Shown piece by piece: positions 23,829 to 23,867 of a stretch of DNA of 23,867 nucleotides; the stretch's first letter is position 1; the number at the start of each line of letters is the position of its first letter. A program made the translations under genes and the position numbers. A model generated the notes under the pieces. That model had not been told where the DNA came from and did no database searches. It saw nothing but the letters and a program-made list of their open reading frames with translations. Location of the stretch: IMG/VR virus record IMGVR_UViG_3300048586_000397, positions 1 to 23,867 of that record; one strand, given 5' to 3'. This DNA is from a virus.

Positions 23829-23867
23829 TCGGGAAAATGGAAGCACTCGCCCATCCGCAGGGCCTTC

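Noticed and set aside
21993-23846. Minus-strand ORF of 617 aa
   Set aside because: Antisense shadow of the dnaE2 3' half.
1-23867. CRISPR arrays, tRNA or rRNA genes, intact transposases
   Set aside because: None seen; the GTCCCAC repeats are too short and irregular for CRISPR, and no cloverleaf-like segment was found in the gaps.

Overview
The window is GC-rich DNA with tightly packed genes and frequent 4-nt ATGA/GTGA start-stop overlaps. The protein families (a GTA-type tail tip, DUF2793 fibre, DUF6362, DUF7220, DUF3489, ImuA-ImuB-DnaE2) point to an alphaproteobacterium, most likely Rhodobacteraceae close to Paracoccus or Rhodobacter. This placement is inference from recognised families; no rRNA or other marker is present. 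Two blocks are visible: a defective lambdoid/GTA-like prophage (about 1-17,490) and a chromosomal SOS mutagenesis operon (about 17,739-23,828).

Prophage early block (1-6,612). It begins inside a Toprim/VapE primase-helicase gene. A 434-nt gap follows, holding a dense array of GTCCCAC repeats around an AT-rich tract, which is an origin-like or regulatory region. Next come a RuvC-like resolvase, a 66-aa unknown, a DUF6362 protein, a second non-coding gap with hairpins, a ParB-domain DNA methyltransferase, a C5-cytosine methyltransferase whose 3' half carries a second plausible reading frame, and a DUF7220 membrane protein. Two leftward genes (DUF3489 and a 90-aa unknown, 6,666-7,606) form the only minus-strand island.

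Prophage late block (7,718-17,490). The small terminase subunit is intact, but the large subunit breaks off after about 85 codons. It is joined out of frame to the middle of a holin-like membrane gene. The rest of the terminase, the portal, capsid, connector, tail-tube and tape-measure genes are absent. A lysis cassette follows (holin-like proteins, GH24 endolysin, overlapping Rz/Rz1-type spanins). After it come the GTA-like tail-tip genes: DUF2163 hub, NlpC/P60 peptidase, a 1,321-aa TIM-barrel megatron and a DUF2793 fibre. The remnant could in principle replicate, modify DNA and lyse cells, but it cannot build virions from the genes seen here.

Host SOS block. A GTTC-N7-GTTC LexA box overlaps the -35 of a promoter 32 nt before a SRAP/YedK-type DNA-crosslink protein gene. 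The overlapping genes imuA, imuB and dnaE2 follow as one operon for damage-induced mutagenesis. dnaE2 is split by a C10 homopolymer that shifts the frame before the third catalytic aspartate; removing one C restores a full-length 1,115-aa polymerase, so this is either a sequencing error, a true null or a slippage-prone tract.
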